Shown one piece after another: positions 15,068 to 24,640 of a stretch of 42,019 nucleotides of DNA. The position numbers and the translations under genes were made by a program. The notes beneath the pieces were generated by a model. The model ran no database searches. It had not been told where the DNA came from and was given only the letters and a program-made list of their open reading frames with translations. The DNA is from Oscillospiraceae bacterium. Its GTDB lineage: Bacteria > Bacillota > Clostridia > Oscillospirales > Ruminococcaceae. Within the stretch, counting starts at the first letter, position 1. Every line of letters begins with the position of its first letter. The DNA lies in the NCBI GenBank assembly GCA_022770625.1, contig JALEHK010000064.1, positions 1 through 42,019 of the forward strand, written 5' to 3'.

Positions 15068-15111
15068 GTCAGGGGAAGACCACCTTTCTGTATGGAATTT
15101 ACTTTAATACC

Positions 15112-15140
15112 ATCATATCATGCCTCTTTTTCAAAAGCAA
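15112..15140 (-). promoter_or_regulatory. Promoter of the GtrA gene
   Basis: On the minus strand, TTGCTT (15140-15135) and TATGAT (15117-15112) are 17 bases apart. Confidence 0.65.
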
Positions 15141-15231
15141 CTCCCACTCTGTAAACAAACATAAAAAGCCGCACCATTTCCCCTCTCCGCCGCATATGAT
15201 ACGCTAGACAAATCGAAGGGAGCGATCCGTT

Positions 15232-15996
15232 ATGCCGGATGAAAACAGAAATCCAAATCCCTCTGAGCGCCTTCCCGAGCACCTTCCCGAGCACCGACTG
15301 ATCCTGACCGACTTTAACGCCGGTCAGGCCGTTTTATACGCCGAATACTGGGCATACCGGCGAAATCCAAGCTTTTACTCGTTCGACCGGATCGGCGGAG
15401 ACTGCACCAACTTCGTTTCGCAGGCGGTCTTTTACGCCGCCGGAGTGATGAATTATACCCCGACCTACGGATGGTATTACATCTCGCTGGGCGAACGCTC
15501 CCCTTCCTGGACAGGGGTCACCTATTTCTGGGACTTTATGACGACCAATGCAGGCCCCGGCCCTTTCGGGCATGAGATTCCGCTTACGCAGGCGCGTCCG
15601 GGAGATGTGATTCAGATGGCGATCCGTCAGCCGGATTCCTTCGGGCACAGCGTCCTCGTCACCCAGCTCCTTACGAACGAAGGAAGCGCTTCGCCGGACG
15701 AAATCCTGGTCGCGGCGCACGATACCGACTGTGCCTGCCGGCCGGTTTCCACCTACGATTACCATATGATCCGCGTCCTTCGGATCGATGGGGTGCGGTA
15801 CTTCTCGGCAGCGACGGATCAGCATTTTGAACAAATATTCTATACAGCGTCTGAGCGGTCACATGAGACATTTTCTAATTCGTCGAGTAATTTCTCAGCA
15901 AAACAGGAAAGTGCTGTTACAGAACCACACAGAAGTGCTGAGAGCGTTTCTGCGTATGCGGAGGATATTTACCGGGAGCCGGAGCCTGTCGGATAA
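15232..15996 (+). CDS. Amidase-domain (Amidase_6-type) protein, 254 aa
   Basis: The core (about 25-200) matches the putative amidase family found in clostridia: AVLYAEYWAYRRNPSFYSFD, the catalytic cysteine in GGDCTNFVSQAV, a WYYISLG/SPSWTGV tryptophan-rich middle, GDVIQM, and a histidine in FGHSVLVTQ. A second histidine is in AAHDTD. This is a papain/NlpC-like Cys-His arrangement. There is no signal peptide or membrane anchor, so it may act inside the cell or sporangium. The last 55 residues are low-complexity, rich in Ser and Glu. GAAGGGAG lies upstream of the ATG. It is the only plus-strand gene between 13 and 42 kb and seems to have only a weak terminator (CAGCCGCGGCTG) before copy D. Confidence 0.8.
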   Translation: MPDENRNPNPSERLPEHLPEHRLILTDFNAGQAVLYAEYWAYRRNPSFYSFDRIGGDCTNFVSQAVFYAAGVMNYTPTYGWYYISLGERSPSWTGVTYFWDFMTTNAGPGPFGHEIPLTQARPGDVIQMAIRQPDSFGHSVLVTQLLTNEGSASPDEILVAAHDTDCACRPVSTYDYHMIRVLRIDGVRYFSAATDQHFEQIFYTASERSHETFSNSSSNFSAKQESAVTEPHRSAESVSAYAEDIYREPEPVG

Positions 15997-16024
15997 CAAA
16001 AAACAGCCGCGGCTGATGGATTTA

Positions 16025-16411
16025 TGATTATGTTTTGGGTCTTGCTTTGTCAAGACCGTCTTGCTTCGTCAAGACCGTCTTGCTTCGCAAGACAATTGGA
16101 ATCGGAACATTTTGGAAATTGTGAAAAAGATTCCGCATCGGTCAGGTGTGCAAACAAAGGACTCTGTCCTTTTGAAACCTGCAAGCCCTTTTTTGAAGGG
16201 CTTGACCCCAAAATCTATTGTTTTTGTCTCCCAAAGTCCTACAAAAATCGGTCAAGAAAGTTTAGGATTGAACCCTTTTTAAAGGGTTCATGGGTGTCGA
16301 GAGGGCAAAGCCCTCCGTTTGCAGACATTGCCAACGCGGAACCTTTTTCACAATTCCACAACCCCCCCGATCCAATTCGTTATGCCGCAGGCAGAACCCA
16401 AAACATCATCA
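16025..16411. repeat. Family 1 modular repeat, copy D (complete inverted pair)
   Basis: The best-preserved copy, 387 bases. The ends are TGATTATGTTTTGGGT (16025-16040) and, inverted, TGATGATGTTTTGGGT (16396-16411). The left arm has three tandem GTCTTGC hairpins (16041-16093); the right arm has TTCTGCCTGCGGCATAA instead. Both arms then carry GTGAAAAAGRTTCCGC, TGCAAAC, and a hairpin (AAAGGACTCTGTCCTTT on the left, GAGGGCTTTGCCCTC on the right). The left then has CCCTTTTTTGAAGGG before the centre and the right has AACCCTTT/AAAGGGTT. The centre has GACCCCAAAATCTATTG and CGGTCAAGAAAGTTTAGG. Confidence 0.92.
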
Positions 16412-16448
16412 AAAAACCAAAACGCCCGCCGATATGGCGGGCGTTTTT
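16411..16448 (-). terminator. Terminator of the gdpP-ftsH operon
   Basis: On the minus strand AAAACGCCCGCC and GGCGGGCGTTTT form a 12-base stem with a short loop, followed by GGTTTTTTG. Repeat copy D starts directly after it. Confidence 0.93.
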
Positions 16449-16459
16449 CATGCAGTGCT

Positions 16460-18412
16460 TTACGCATTTTCGTCGGGGGCGGAAACAGAACTGTCTCCGG
16501 CTACCGGCATTTCGGGCGTGTCGGATGCCGCCGCGCCGGTCTCCTCTTCAAGAGAGGGAGTCGAGCCGTCGCTGAGCAGTTCGCCGTTCATCAGCTTAAC
16601 GAAGGTTTCGCCGCTCGCCTTCTCGTTTTTGATCAGGTACTGAGCGACGGTATGAAGCTGGTCGATGTGATCGCTCAGGATGGTGCGAGCCGTGGTGTAG
16701 GCGGTGCCGACGATCCGTCTGATCTCGCCGTCGATCTCCGCCGCAACCTCTTCCGAGTAGTTGCGGGTGGTGCCGAGGTCGCGTCCGAGGAAGATCTCCC
16801 CATCATCCTGACCGTAAACGATCGGGCCGAGCTTATCCGAGAAGCCGTAGCGGGTAACCATCGACCGGGCGAGCTTGGTGGCGCGCTCAAGGTCGTTGGA
16901 AGCGCCGGTCGAGATGTCGTCCAGAATCAGCGATTCGGCGACACGGCCGCCCAGAAGGGTGACGATATTCTCTTCCATCTCCTTCTTGCCCATATAGCTC
17001 TTATCGTGCTCGGGAAGCGACATGGTATAGCCGCCCGCCGCGCCGCGGGGGATGATCGAGATCTCGTGGACGGGATCCTGCGTTTCGGAATAGTAGGTGG
17101 TGACGGCGTGACCGGCCTCGTGATAAGCGGTCAGCTTCTTTTCCTTGTCGCTGATGACGCGGGAGCGCTTCTCAGGGCCTGCTACGACCTTGATCGTCGC
17201 TTCCTCGATATCCTCGAGGGTCAGCGCCTTGTGGCCTTTTCTGGCGGCAAGGAGCGCCGCTTCATTCATCAGGTTTTCCAGATCCGCACCGGTAAAGCCC
17301 GCGGTCGATTTTGCGATGACCGAGAGGTCAACGTCAAATCCGAGCGGCTTGTTGCGGGAATGGACTTTAAGGATTTCCTCGCGTCCCTTGACGTCGGGAT
17401 AATTGACGACAATCTGGCGGTCAAAGCGTCCCGGACGGAGAAGAGCGGGGTCAAGAATATCGCGGCGGTTGGTCGCGGCGATGACGATAATCCCCTCGTT
17501 ATTGGAGAAGCCGTCCATCTCGACCAACAGCTGGTTTAAAGTCTGCTCGCGTTCATCATGTCCGCCGCCGAGACCCGCGCCTCTGTGACGGCCGACCGCG
17601 TCGATCTCGTCGATGAAGATGATCGCGGGAGCGCTCTTTTTCGCCTGATCAAACAGGTCGCGCACACGGGACGCGCCGACGCCGACAAACATCTCGACAA
17701 AATCCGAACCGGAGATCGAGAAGAAGGGAACGCCGGCCTCGCCGGCAACCGAACGGGCCAGAAGGGTTTTACCGGTGCCGGGAGGGCCCATCAGCAGAAC
17801 ACCTTTGGGAATACGGGCGCCGAGTTCGTTGAATTTTTTGGGGTGCTTGAGGAAATCGACGATCTCTTTAAGCTCTTCCTTTTCCTCATCCGCGCCCGCG
17901 ACATCGGCAAAGGTCGTCTTTCGGGCGTTTTTCCCATCGGTCTTGACGAGATTGGCCTTCCCGAACTGGTTCATCTTTCCGCCGCCGCTGGTCTGACGGT
18001 ACATAAAGTACCACAGAGCGCCCATCGCGACGATCATCAGCAGGTAGGGCACAAGGCTCCACAGCCAACTGTTGTCGGTCGCCTGGATCCAGTTATATTC
18101 CATCCGTTCATCCGGGTGGGATTCGTTGTATTTTTCAACATACGGCTCGATCGAGTCGATAAAATAAGCAGGCGACGCGACTTTATAAACAACGTCGGCC
18201 GATTCATCCGCCATCTTGAGGGTGACTTCGCTGGATCCAAGATCAAGCTCATAGGACTTGACCTTTTCGTCCTCAAACATATAGATGATTTCCGAATAGC
18301 TGTACTGTTTTGCTTCGGGCGTGATCAGCTTCATCAGGTACGACGAGGAGATCAGCAGGAAAACGATCACGGCGATCAGGATAATCACGGAGGTTCCGCG
18401 CTTTTTCGACAA
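16460..18412 (-). CDS. ftsH: ATP-dependent zinc metalloprotease FtsH
   Basis: A membrane-bound AAA+ protease that removes misassembled membrane proteins and short-lived regulators. Two membrane segments are seen (about 7-28 and 116-137), enclosing an extracytoplasmic part. The AAA domain carries Walker A GPPGTGKT (209-216), Walker B IIFIDEID (264-271) and the arginine-finger region [10 protein letters not shown]. The peptidase zinc site is HEAGH (431-435) with a downstream acidic ligand. At 650 residues it is full length. The C-terminal tail is Ser/Glu/Ala-rich. It is the last gene of gdpP-rplI-dnaB-tilS-hpt-ftsH, 38 bases after hpt; tilS-hpt-ftsH is a classic Firmicutes cluster. Confidence 0.98.
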   Translation of the reverse strand: MSKKRGTSVIILIAVIVFLLISSSYLMKLITPEAKQYSYSEIIYMFEDEKVKSYELDLGSSEVTLKMADESADVVYKVASPAYFIDSIEPYVEKYNESHPDERMEYNWIQATDNSWLWSLVPYLLMIVAMGALWYFMYRQTSGGGKMNQFGKANLVKTDGKNARKTTFADVAGADEEKEELKEIVDFLKHPKKFNELGARIPKGVLLMGPPGTGKTLLARSVAGEAGVPFFSISGSDFVEMFVGVGASRVRDLFDQAKKSAPAIIFIDEIDAVGRHRGAGLGGGHDEREQTLNQLLVEMDGFSNNEGIIVIAATNRRDILDPALLRPGRFDRQIVVNYPDVKGREEILKVHSRNKPLGFDVDLSVIAKSTAGFTGADLENLMNEAALLAARKGHKALTLEDIEEATIKVVAGPEKRSRVISDKEKKLTAYHEAGHAVTTYYSETQDPVHEISIIPRGAAGGYTMSLPEHDKSYMGKKEMEENIVTLLGGRVAESLILDDISTGASNDLERATKLARSMVTRYGFSDKLGPIVYGQDDGEIFLGRDLGTTRNYSEEVAAEIDGEIRRIVGTAYTTARTILSDHIDQLHTVAQYLIKNEKASGETFVKLMNGELLSDGSTPSLEEETGAAASDTPEMPVAGDSSVSAPDENA

Positions 18413-18450
18413 TCAAACCACTCCTTTCTTGACAAGCCTTTTGAGGCCGT

Positions 18451-19005
18451 TTATTTATTTTCGTAGACTTCCGGCTTCAAAACGCCGATATAGGGGAGGT
18501 TGCGGTACTGCTGGTCATAATCCAGACCGTAGCCGACAACGAACTCGTCCGGAATATCAAAGCAGGTATAGTCCGAGCTGAGCGGGACGACCCGGCGCTC
18601 CGGCTTATCCAGAAGGCAGGCGATCCGGATTGAGGCGGTTCCACGGTCGGAAAGCATCTTGGTGATATAGTGAAGGGTTTTTCCAGAGTCGAGGATGTCC
18701 TCGACGATCAAAAGATCGACCCCGTGCAGGTCGATGTCAAGGTCTTTGATGATCTTGACGACGCCGCTGGAGGTCGTGCCGCTTCCGTAGCTGGAGACGC
18801 TCATGAAGTCGATCTTCAGCGGAAGGTCGATCGCCCGCATCAGGTCGGCCATAAACGCGACCGAGCCTTTGAGGATGCTGACCAGCATCAGGTTTTTGCC
18901 CTCATAATCCTGCGTAATCTGCGCGCCGATCTCTTTGACCTTTTTCTGGATGTCTTCCTCCGTCAGCAGTACCTTGGCGATATCATCGCTCATTTTCCGT
19001 CCCAT
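18451..19005 (-). CDS. hpt: Hypoxanthine phosphoribosyltransferase
   Basis: A purine-salvage enzyme that joins hypoxanthine (and often guanine) to phosphoribosyl diphosphate, giving IMP or GMP. The signature [11 protein letters not shown] (around 101-111) binds the ribose phosphate, the [14 protein letters not shown] loop lies before it, and [21 protein letters not shown] closes the active site. The 184 residues match the family. The first ATG overlaps the tilS end by 23 bases, with AAAGGA 11 bases upstream; an in-frame ATG four codons later is also possible. Translational coupling with tilS is likely. Confidence 0.96.
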   Translation of the reverse strand: MGRKMSDDIAKVLLTEEDIQKKVKEIGAQITQDYEGKNLMLVSILKGSVAFMADLMRAIDLPLKIDFMSVSSYGSGTTSSGVVKIIKDLDIDLHGVDLLIVEDILDSGKTLHYITKMLSDRGTASIRIACLLDKPERRVVPLSSDYTCFDIPDEFVVGYGLDYDQQYRNLPYIGVLKPEVYENK

Positions 19006-20509
19006 AAACCAATTCGTCCTTTCCTCTTTGCTTTTTTGAAAAAATGCCCGGCAGCGGCTCTCCCGCCGCGATCAGAATCCGGCGGATATTTCCGCCCGAT
19101 ACATCGGATGTATCGGGTACATCGGATGTATCGGGTACATCCATTTCGCTCGGAAAGCCTTCTGCCCGGAGCACATGATTTCCCAAAGCCAGCAGAAGTC
19201 TCGTCTCCCGCTCAAACGACGGGAGATGCGCCTCCTGAAACAGTTTTTTGATCGTTTTGTGTCCATTGTCCTTTCCGGGAAGCGAGATGACGTCTCCCGG
19301 CGCGCGGACGCGGAGCACCGCGTTATCTGTTATTGTATCATAATCTACCGCGAAAAATAATAAATTTCTATAAATTTTCGGAATTTGGCGGTACTCCTCC
19401 AAAGTCAGCAGATCCAGATACACCTTTTTCTCAAAATTTCCGCGTATCTTCCCGCGAGCGTCTTTTCCGGAAAAGAGAAGTGAAAGCTCAGACGGGAATG
19501 TTTTCGGAAGCGGAACCGGCTCTGCAAAAAAGCGGAGCGCCTCCTCCGCGAAAAGCCGTCCACCCCGGACGGAAAAGCGTTTTCCGCCCTTCTTCTCTCC
19601 TGAAGAAAAGCTTCGGGTGCGTCCCGTAAGCGTTTCTTCAAGCGACGAGACCGAGCGGGCGTTTACCTCACAGCCCGACCGGCGAAGAATTTCCGCGGCG
19701 GTGCGGCTGCGAACAGCGGGCGAAGCCTTGATAATCGGCTGTACATCCCAGCCCTTTTCGGGCGAACCGCCCTCCAGAAGCGCGTCCCGCTCGTGGTTCA
19801 GAAAATCCCGATCCCGGCTAAGCGTCTCCCGCATCCGGCAAAAGCTCTCTTCAAGCGATGGATTCAGCTCTTTGAGCTTCGGAATGACTTCCAGACGGAT
19901 TAGATTCCGAGCGTACTGAGGAGAGAGGTTGGTCGAGTCGGTGACAAAGGAAAGCCTATTCTCCCGGCAGTATTCCTCGACCTCCTGCCTGCTGATCGAA
20001 AGCATCGGGCGGAGGATGGAGACGCCCTCCTCTGTCCGGTTCTCCGGAATCCCGCAGAGTCCGTCCAGCGCACATCCGCGCGCCAGATGAAAAAGCACCG
20101 TCTCCAGATCGTCCGAAAGGGTGTGGGCGGTCGCGATCACCGACGTTTCCCCGTTTTTTTGAAGGGCGTGCGCCTGCTCAAAAAAGACGCGATAGCGCTC
20201 TTCCCGCCCGCAAAGCTCTTCCGATTTCCGGCGCTCCTCGCTGAGGGCACGGATATCAATTCGTCTGATCAAAAGCGGAATCCCGTTTTCCCGGCAGAAC
20301 GTTTGCACCGCCCGTTCATCCCGAAAGCTTTCTTCACCGCGCAGGCCGTGGTTGATATGCACCGCCGTGACCCGGCAGTTTAGGCGCGCTTCATGCGTTT
20401 TCAGAAAATAGAGAAGCGCGGTCGAATCGGCGCCTCCGGAAAAGCCCGCGACCACCGTTTTCCCGGAAAAGCCATCGGCATGAAACTTCCGCTCAAAGGC
20501 CGTCTCCAT
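18983..20509 (-). CDS. tilS: tRNA(Ile)-lysidine synthase
   Basis: This enzyme adds lysine to C34 of the CAU-anticodon tRNA-Ile so that it reads AUA. The N-terminal PP-loop ATPase motif is SGGADS (24-29), with [11 protein letters not shown] and [20 protein letters not shown] following. The C-terminal substrate-binding domain ends near residue 470. Start chosen at the ATG at 20509: AAGGAGG sits 5 bases upstream and overlaps the dnaB stop codon; the upstream in-frame codon is TTG. At 508 residues it is somewhat long. Near the C-terminus an in-frame 18-base tandem repeat adds [14 protein letters not shown]. The overlap with hpt suggests coupled translation. Confidence 0.94.
   Translation of the reverse strand: METAFERKFHADGFSGKTVVAGFSGGADSTALLYFLKTHEARLNCRVTAVHINHGLRGEESFRDERAVQTFCRENGIPLLIRRIDIRALSEERRKSEELCGREERYRVFFEQAHALQKNGETSVIATAHTLSDDLETVLFHLARGCALDGLCGIPENRTEEGVSILRPMLSISRQEVEEYCRENRLSFVTDSTNLSPQYARNLIRLEVIPKLKELNPSLEESFCRMRETLSRDRDFLNHERDALLEGGSPEKGWDVQPIIKASPAVRSRTAAEILRRSGCEVNARSVSSLEETLTGRTRSFSSGEKKGGKRFSVRGGRLFAEEALRFFAEPVPLPKTFPSELSLLFSGKDARGKIRGNFEKKVYLDLLTLEEYRQIPKIYRNLLFFAVDYDTITDNAVLRVRAPGDVISLPGKDNGHKTIKKLFQEAHLPSFERETRLLLALGNHVLRAEGFPSEMDVPDTSDVPDTSDVSGGNIRRILIAAGEPLPGIFSKKQRGKDELVYGTENER
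19098..19142. repeat. 18-base tandem repeat inside tilS
   Basis: Two full copies and a partial copy of ACATCGGATGTATCGGGT. In the tilS frame each unit encodes DVPDTS. Gain or loss of a unit would keep the frame. Confidence 0.9.
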
Positions 20510-20519
20510 CCCGTCCTCC

Positions 20520-21917
20520 TTATCCAAAGGGCGGCGGCGCTTCCCGGCTCATCTCGAGGTTCGAGAAGCGGGTATACTCGCCCTGCCAGCCGATCATCAC
20601 GTCTCCGGTCGAACCGTGGCGGTTTTTAGCAACGATACAGATCGCGGTGTTCCGGGTGGCGTCGTCCGCCCCGTCCCGCTCTTCGTTATCGGCATAGTAT
20701 TCCTCACGGAAAAGGAACAGAACGCTGTCGGCGTCCTGTTCGATCGAACCGGATTCACGCAGGTCGGACAGCATCGGGCGGTGACCCTGACGCTGTTCGG
20801 CGGCGCGGGAGAGCTGAGAAAGACAGATGACCGGAACGTCCAGTTCCTTGGCCATGATCTTGAGTCCGCGGGTCATCTGGGAGATCTCCTGAACGCGGTT
20901 TTCGATCCGGGTCGAGCTGGTCATCAGCTGAAGATAGTCGATGATAATCAGCCCGAGATTTTTCAGCCGCCGCACCTTCGCTTTCATCTGCGGGACCGAA
21001 ATACCGGCGGTATCGTCCAGCCAGATATGCGTTCCGGCAAGACGCTGCGCCGAGACGGCGAGCTTGCTCCACTCTTCCTTCTCCAGACGCCCGGTGCGCA
21101 TCTTATCCGACGGGATCAGCGCGTCGGAACAGAGCATACGGGAGACCAGCTGAGGATTGCTCATCTCGAGCGAAAAAATCGCGACGTCCATATCGGGGTG
21201 CTTGATCCCGACGTTGGCGGCGATATTGAGGGCGAAGGCCGACTTACCCATACCGGGCCGGGCCGCCACCAGAATCAGGTCGGAGCGGTTTAAGCCTGAC
21301 AGGATCAGATCCAGCTGGGTAAACCCGGAGGCCAGACCGGTGATCCGGGTATCGTCCTTCTGGTTCATCTCATAGATATTGTCGTAAACGCCGATGATGA
21401 CCTCGCTGATCGGGCGAAGCTCAGAGCTTTGGCGTCCCTGACGGATATCGTAGATCTTCTGCTCGGCGGCGTCCAGAAGTTCGGACGCGCTCCCCTCGCC
21501 CTGACGAACCGACGATTCGATCTCGGTCGCGGCCGAGAGAAGGTTGCGCATATAGTACTTCTCAAGGACGATGTCGCAGTAGTTGGACAGGTTCGAGGTC
21601 GTCGGAACCAGCTCCATCAGATGGAGCAGATAGGACTTGGCGGTCGCGTCGTTATCAAAGATCTCCTCGCTGCGCGCTTTTTCCAGAAGGGTGATGTAGT
21701 CGATCGGTCTGGATTCGCTGAACATCCGGATCATCAGCGCGTAGAGCTTTTTATGCTGTTCGTTATAAAAGACTTCCGGCGACGCGATCTTTTCCATGAT
21801 GTCCGGGAGCTTTTCCGGGTCGAGCAGGACGCATCCGAGAACCGACTGCTCCGCTTCCAGATTATAGGGCAGACCCTGCGTATAGGCCTCCAGCGAAGGC
21901 AGTTTATCATCCGGCAT
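20520..21917 (-). CDS. dnaB: Replicative DNA helicase DnaB-type
   Basis: A hexameric 5'-3' helicase that unwinds DNA at the replication fork and interacts with primase. The N-terminal domain (about 15-115) contains NLEAEQSVLGCVLLDPE. The RecA-like C-terminal domain has Walker A ARPGMGKS (219-226), Walker B LIIIDYLQLM, and SQLSRAAEQR with DLRESGSIEQDAD. The 465 residues match the family (called dnaC in Bacillus). GGAAAGGAGG lies before the ATG. No intein is present. The gdpP-rplI-dnaB order is widely conserved in Firmicutes, and tilS follows 10 bases later. Confidence 0.97.
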   Translation of the reverse strand: MPDDKLPSLEAYTQGLPYNLEAEQSVLGCVLLDPEKLPDIMEKIASPEVFYNEQHKKLYALMIRMFSESRPIDYITLLEKARSEEIFDNDATAKSYLLHLMELVPTTSNLSNYCDIVLEKYYMRNLLSAATEIESSVRQGEGSASELLDAAEQKIYDIRQGRQSSELRPISEVIIGVYDNIYEMNQKDDTRITGLASGFTQLDLILSGLNRSDLILVAARPGMGKSAFALNIAANVGIKHPDMDVAIFSLEMSNPQLVSRMLCSDALIPSDKMRTGRLEKEEWSKLAVSAQRLAGTHIWLDDTAGISVPQMKAKVRRLKNLGLIIIDYLQLMTSSTRIENRVQEISQMTRGLKIMAKELDVPVICLSQLSRAAEQRQGHRPMLSDLRESGSIEQDADSVLFLFREEYYADNEERDGADDATRNTAICIVAKNRHGSTGDVMIGWQGEYTRFSNLEMSREAPPPFG

Positions 21918-21989
21918 CCTCTCTCCTCCTTTCCGAAAACGCAGTTTCAGCGCGGAGCTTCCGTGAAACCCCGCGCCTTCCGAAATGCT

Positions 21990-22436
21990 TTATGCTTCTT
22001 TGACCATGACCTTCATTTTCGCGACGACGCCGGTATGGAGCTTTAAGTCAAACTCGAAGGTACCGAACGCCTTGATCTCGCTCACAAGGCCGATCTTGCG
22101 TTTATCAACATCGATCTTATACTGATTCTGGACAGCGGCGGCGATCTCCTTGGCGGTGACCGATCCGAAGAGCTTGCCCTCCTTACCGGCGCGGGCGGTA
22201 ACGGTGACCGTCTTTCCGGTCAGGTTATCCTTTGCGGCAATCGCGTTTTCCAGTTCGACCTGAGCGTGATGAGCCTTGGCCTCGTCCTGGATCTTTTTGT
22301 TGTTGACAGCGGCCGTAGTCGCTTCCATCGCCAGCTTTTTCGGCAGCAGATAGTTTCTCGCGTAGCCGTCGGCGGCGTTGATGAGGTCGCCCTTTTTGCC
22401 GGAGCCTTTGACATCCTGAAGTAAGATAACTTTCAT
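21990..22436 (-). CDS. rplI: Large ribosomal subunit protein bL9
   Basis: A 50S protein near the L1 stalk that helps keep reading frame. The N-terminal 23S-binding domain begins [20 protein letters not shown] and contains [15 protein letters not shown] long helix (about 45-75) connects to the C-terminal domain (80-148) with [12 protein letters not shown]. Full length at 148 residues. AAAGGGATACGATC precedes the ATG. It sits between gdpP and dnaB in the operon. Confidence 0.97.
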   Translation of the reverse strand: MKVILLQDVKGSGKKGDLINAADGYARNYLLPKKLAMEATTAAVNNKKIQDEAKAHHAQVELENAIAAKDNLTGKTVTVTARAGKEGKLFGSVTAKEIAAAVQNQYKIDVDKRKIGLVSEIKAFGTFEFDLKLHTGVVAKMKVMVKEA

Positions 22437-22475
22437 GATCGTATCCCTTTCTTTTGGTAAAACCGTTCGTGCCCC

Positions 22476-24479
22476 TCAGTGGGTGGTGTAGTAATCGTCG
22501 ATGCTTTCAAACAAAAGCTGCTTGGCCTTTTCCATTTCGATGCCCTTGAGCTGGGTCGCCGCCATCGTCTGGTGGCCGCCGCCGCCCATCTTTTCCATAA
22601 TCAGCTGGACGTTGATCAGCCCCATGCTCCGGGCGGAGATGTTGATGACGCCGCCCGTCTCATACAGGACAAAGGAAGCGTCCACCCCGTCGATGCTCAG
22701 CAGCTCATCCGCTGCCTGAGGCGCGACCACCCGCATATCGTCCGAGCTGAAATCGCTCTGTGCGACCGCACAGCCGCGGTAGATCTGGGCGTTTCCGACG
22801 ATACGGGACTTACGCTGATAGGAATCCATCGTATTGGAAAACATCTTCCGGACAACAACCGTATCCGCGCCGATCCGGCGCAGATAGGCCGCCGCTTCAA
22901 AGGTGCGCACGCCGGTGCGCATCGCAAACGACCGGGTATCCAGCATGATGCCGGCGAGAAGCGCCTGTGCGACGACCGATGTGATCGTACAGTTCTCGCC
23001 CATATACTGAACCAGCTCGGTCACCATCTCCGAAGCGGAAGATGCGTAAGGCTCATGATAAAAGATCACGGCGTTGTCGATATGGTTGACCATCTTTCGG
23101 TGGTGGTCGATGACAACGACCGTCTTGCAGCGTTCATAGACCTCCTGCGATTCGACAAGGTTTCGGGTATGGGTATCGCAGACGATCAGAAGGGTATGCG
23201 GAGTGATGGTAAAGAGCGCCTCGTCCGGGTCGATAAAGAGGTCGTGGTTTCCCTCGTCGGACATGACCATCTCGATCAGCGTCTTGGAGAGATTCTTCTC
23301 CCGGTCGATCACGATATACGCCTTTTTGCCCATCGAACGGATGGCGGTCGCCATACCGGCCGATGCGCCGACACAGTCGAGGTCGCCGAACTTATGGCCC
23401 ATAATGAGCACCTTATCGGCGTTCGCAATCAGCTCGGAGAGGGCGTTTGCGACCATGCGGGATTTGACCTTGGTGCGCTTTTCAACGCCCTTGGAGACAC
23501 CGCCATAAAATTCATAGAGGGTGCCGGTCTTGATCGCAGCCTGATCGCCGCCTCTTCCGAGCGCCATATCCAGCGCCTGGCGGGCGGAGACTTCGCTTTC
23601 AGCCAGCGTCTTTTCTCCGCGGCCGATACCGATCGAAAGGGTGACCGAAAGGCCGCCCGACTCGATCTTCCGGACGTCGTCCAGAATCGAGAACCGGCTC
23701 TGGATGATCTTTTCCAGATGCTGCTCCTCAACGACCATCAGAAACTGTTCGCCATCGTAGCGCTTGATGAAGGAGTTGGTCATCTTATTGCTGAAGTCCT
23801 CGAGCATACTGTCCACCGCGCTCAAAATACGCGATTTTTCGCTCTCCTTCGCCTTCTGCATCAGTTCGTTATAGTTGTCCAAAACGATCAGCATAACCGA
23901 CGGGCGGGTCTGGCGGTAAAGAAGCGCGTCCCGCTCCATCTCGGTCACGTCGATAAAATAGAGAAGGTAAAAGTCCTCCGTGGCGTTTTTCTTTACGGAA
24001 ACCGTATCTGAGGACGGAACGGTGATGTCTCCGGGGTGCATTCCGTGGACATGATAGCTCCGCTCGCCGATCCGGATGTTGCTCTCCTTCTGGCAGAACT
24101 CCTCCAGCTGAACGGTCGTCAGGTGATCGATATACTCGCCGATCAGTTCCCGCTTGACGAGCACCTCGCTCTGGAAGGTGCTGCTGTACCAGAGAATCTC
24201 CCGCGAACGGCTGACCGCGATGCAGGGGATCGGGAAATGATCGATCAGCTCCTGCTGCGCCGGGTCGAGCTGAGACGCGATATTGCTCAGCATCCCGCGC
24301 ATATGACGGCTGAGATGCCGCATCCGAACCAGCAGGTAGACGGCGTAGGCTGCAACAAGCGGAGTAACGATATAGGCCGCAAGCGGCTTCACAAACCAGG
24401 TGAGCGCCGCCAGCAGAACGCACAGGAGAATCAGGATCAGCATATGCACCTTCATATTCCAGACTTTCGGTCGTTTCAT
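22476..24479 (-). CDS. gdpP: Cyclic-di-AMP phosphodiesterase GdpP
   Basis: A membrane-bound enzyme that hydrolyses the second messenger c-di-AMP, which controls potassium and osmolyte uptake and cell-wall stress. Two membrane segments (about 11-30 and 34-53) are followed by a PAS-like domain (about 75-150), a degenerate GGDEF domain (about 170-305; the motif is replaced by the ERF-like YDGEQFLMV), then the DHH domain (MGHKFGDLDCVGA and VVVIDHHRK) and DHHA1 with a GGGGHQ motif. The 667 residues match the family. First gene of the gdpP-ftsH operon, with a strong promoter at 24572-24600. The start lies near 24565, leaving a leader of about 85 bases. Confidence 0.95.
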   Translation of the reverse strand: MKRPKVWNMKVHMLILILLCVLLAALTWFVKPLAAYIVTPLVAAYAVYLLVRMRHLSRHMRGMLSNIASQLDPAQQELIDHFPIPCIAVSRSREILWYSSTFQSEVLVKRELIGEYIDHLTTVQLEEFCQKESNIRIGERSYHVHGMHPGDITVPSSDTVSVKKNATEDFYLLYFIDVTEMERDALLYRQTRPSVMLIVLDNYNELMQKAKESEKSRILSAVDSMLEDFSNKMTNSFIKRYDGEQFLMVVEEQHLEKIIQSRFSILDDVRKIESGGLSVTLSIGIGRGEKTLAESEVSARQALDMALGRGGDQAAIKTGTLYEFYGGVSKGVEKRTKVKSRMVANALSELIANADKVLIMGHKFGDLDCVGASAGMATAIRSMGKKAYIVIDREKNLSKTLIEMVMSDEGNHDLFIDPDEALFTITPHTLLIVCDTHTRNLVESQEVYERCKTVVVIDHHRKMVNHIDNAVIFYHEPYASSASEMVTELVQYMGENCTITSVVAQALLAGIMLDTRSFAMRTGVRTFEAAAYLRRIGADTVVVRKMFSNTMDSYQRKSRIVGNAQIYRGCAVAQSDFSSDDMRVVAPQAADELLSIDGVDASFVLYETGGVINISARSMGLINVQLIMEKMGGGGHQTMAATQLKGIEMEKAKQLLFESIDDYYTTH

Positions 24480-24571
24480 TCCGCATCCCTCATTACAATC
24501 ATTCCTAAGATCATCATATGGTGTATTCCAAATGAGTCCATACTACTTCATGTTAGTATGATTATTCTATC

Positions 24572-24600
24572 ATCATAACGCAAAGCAGCTTTTTTGTCAA
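24572..24600 (-). promoter_or_regulatory. Promoter of the gdpP-rplI-dnaB-tilS-hpt-ftsH operon
   Basis: On the minus strand, TTGACA (24600-24595) and TATGAT (24577-24572) are 17 bases apart. Repeat copy E ends about 40 bases upstream of the -35 box. Confidence 0.88.
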
Positions 24601-24640
24601 TCGGTTCGGCATCCGGGGAAGGTTTTTGAGAGACGAAAGA

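Noticed and set aside
9949-16411. Insertion sequences with transposase remnants
   Set aside because: The repeat copies are under 400 bases, and the ORFs across them are short and inconsistent between copies; no transposase motif is visible.
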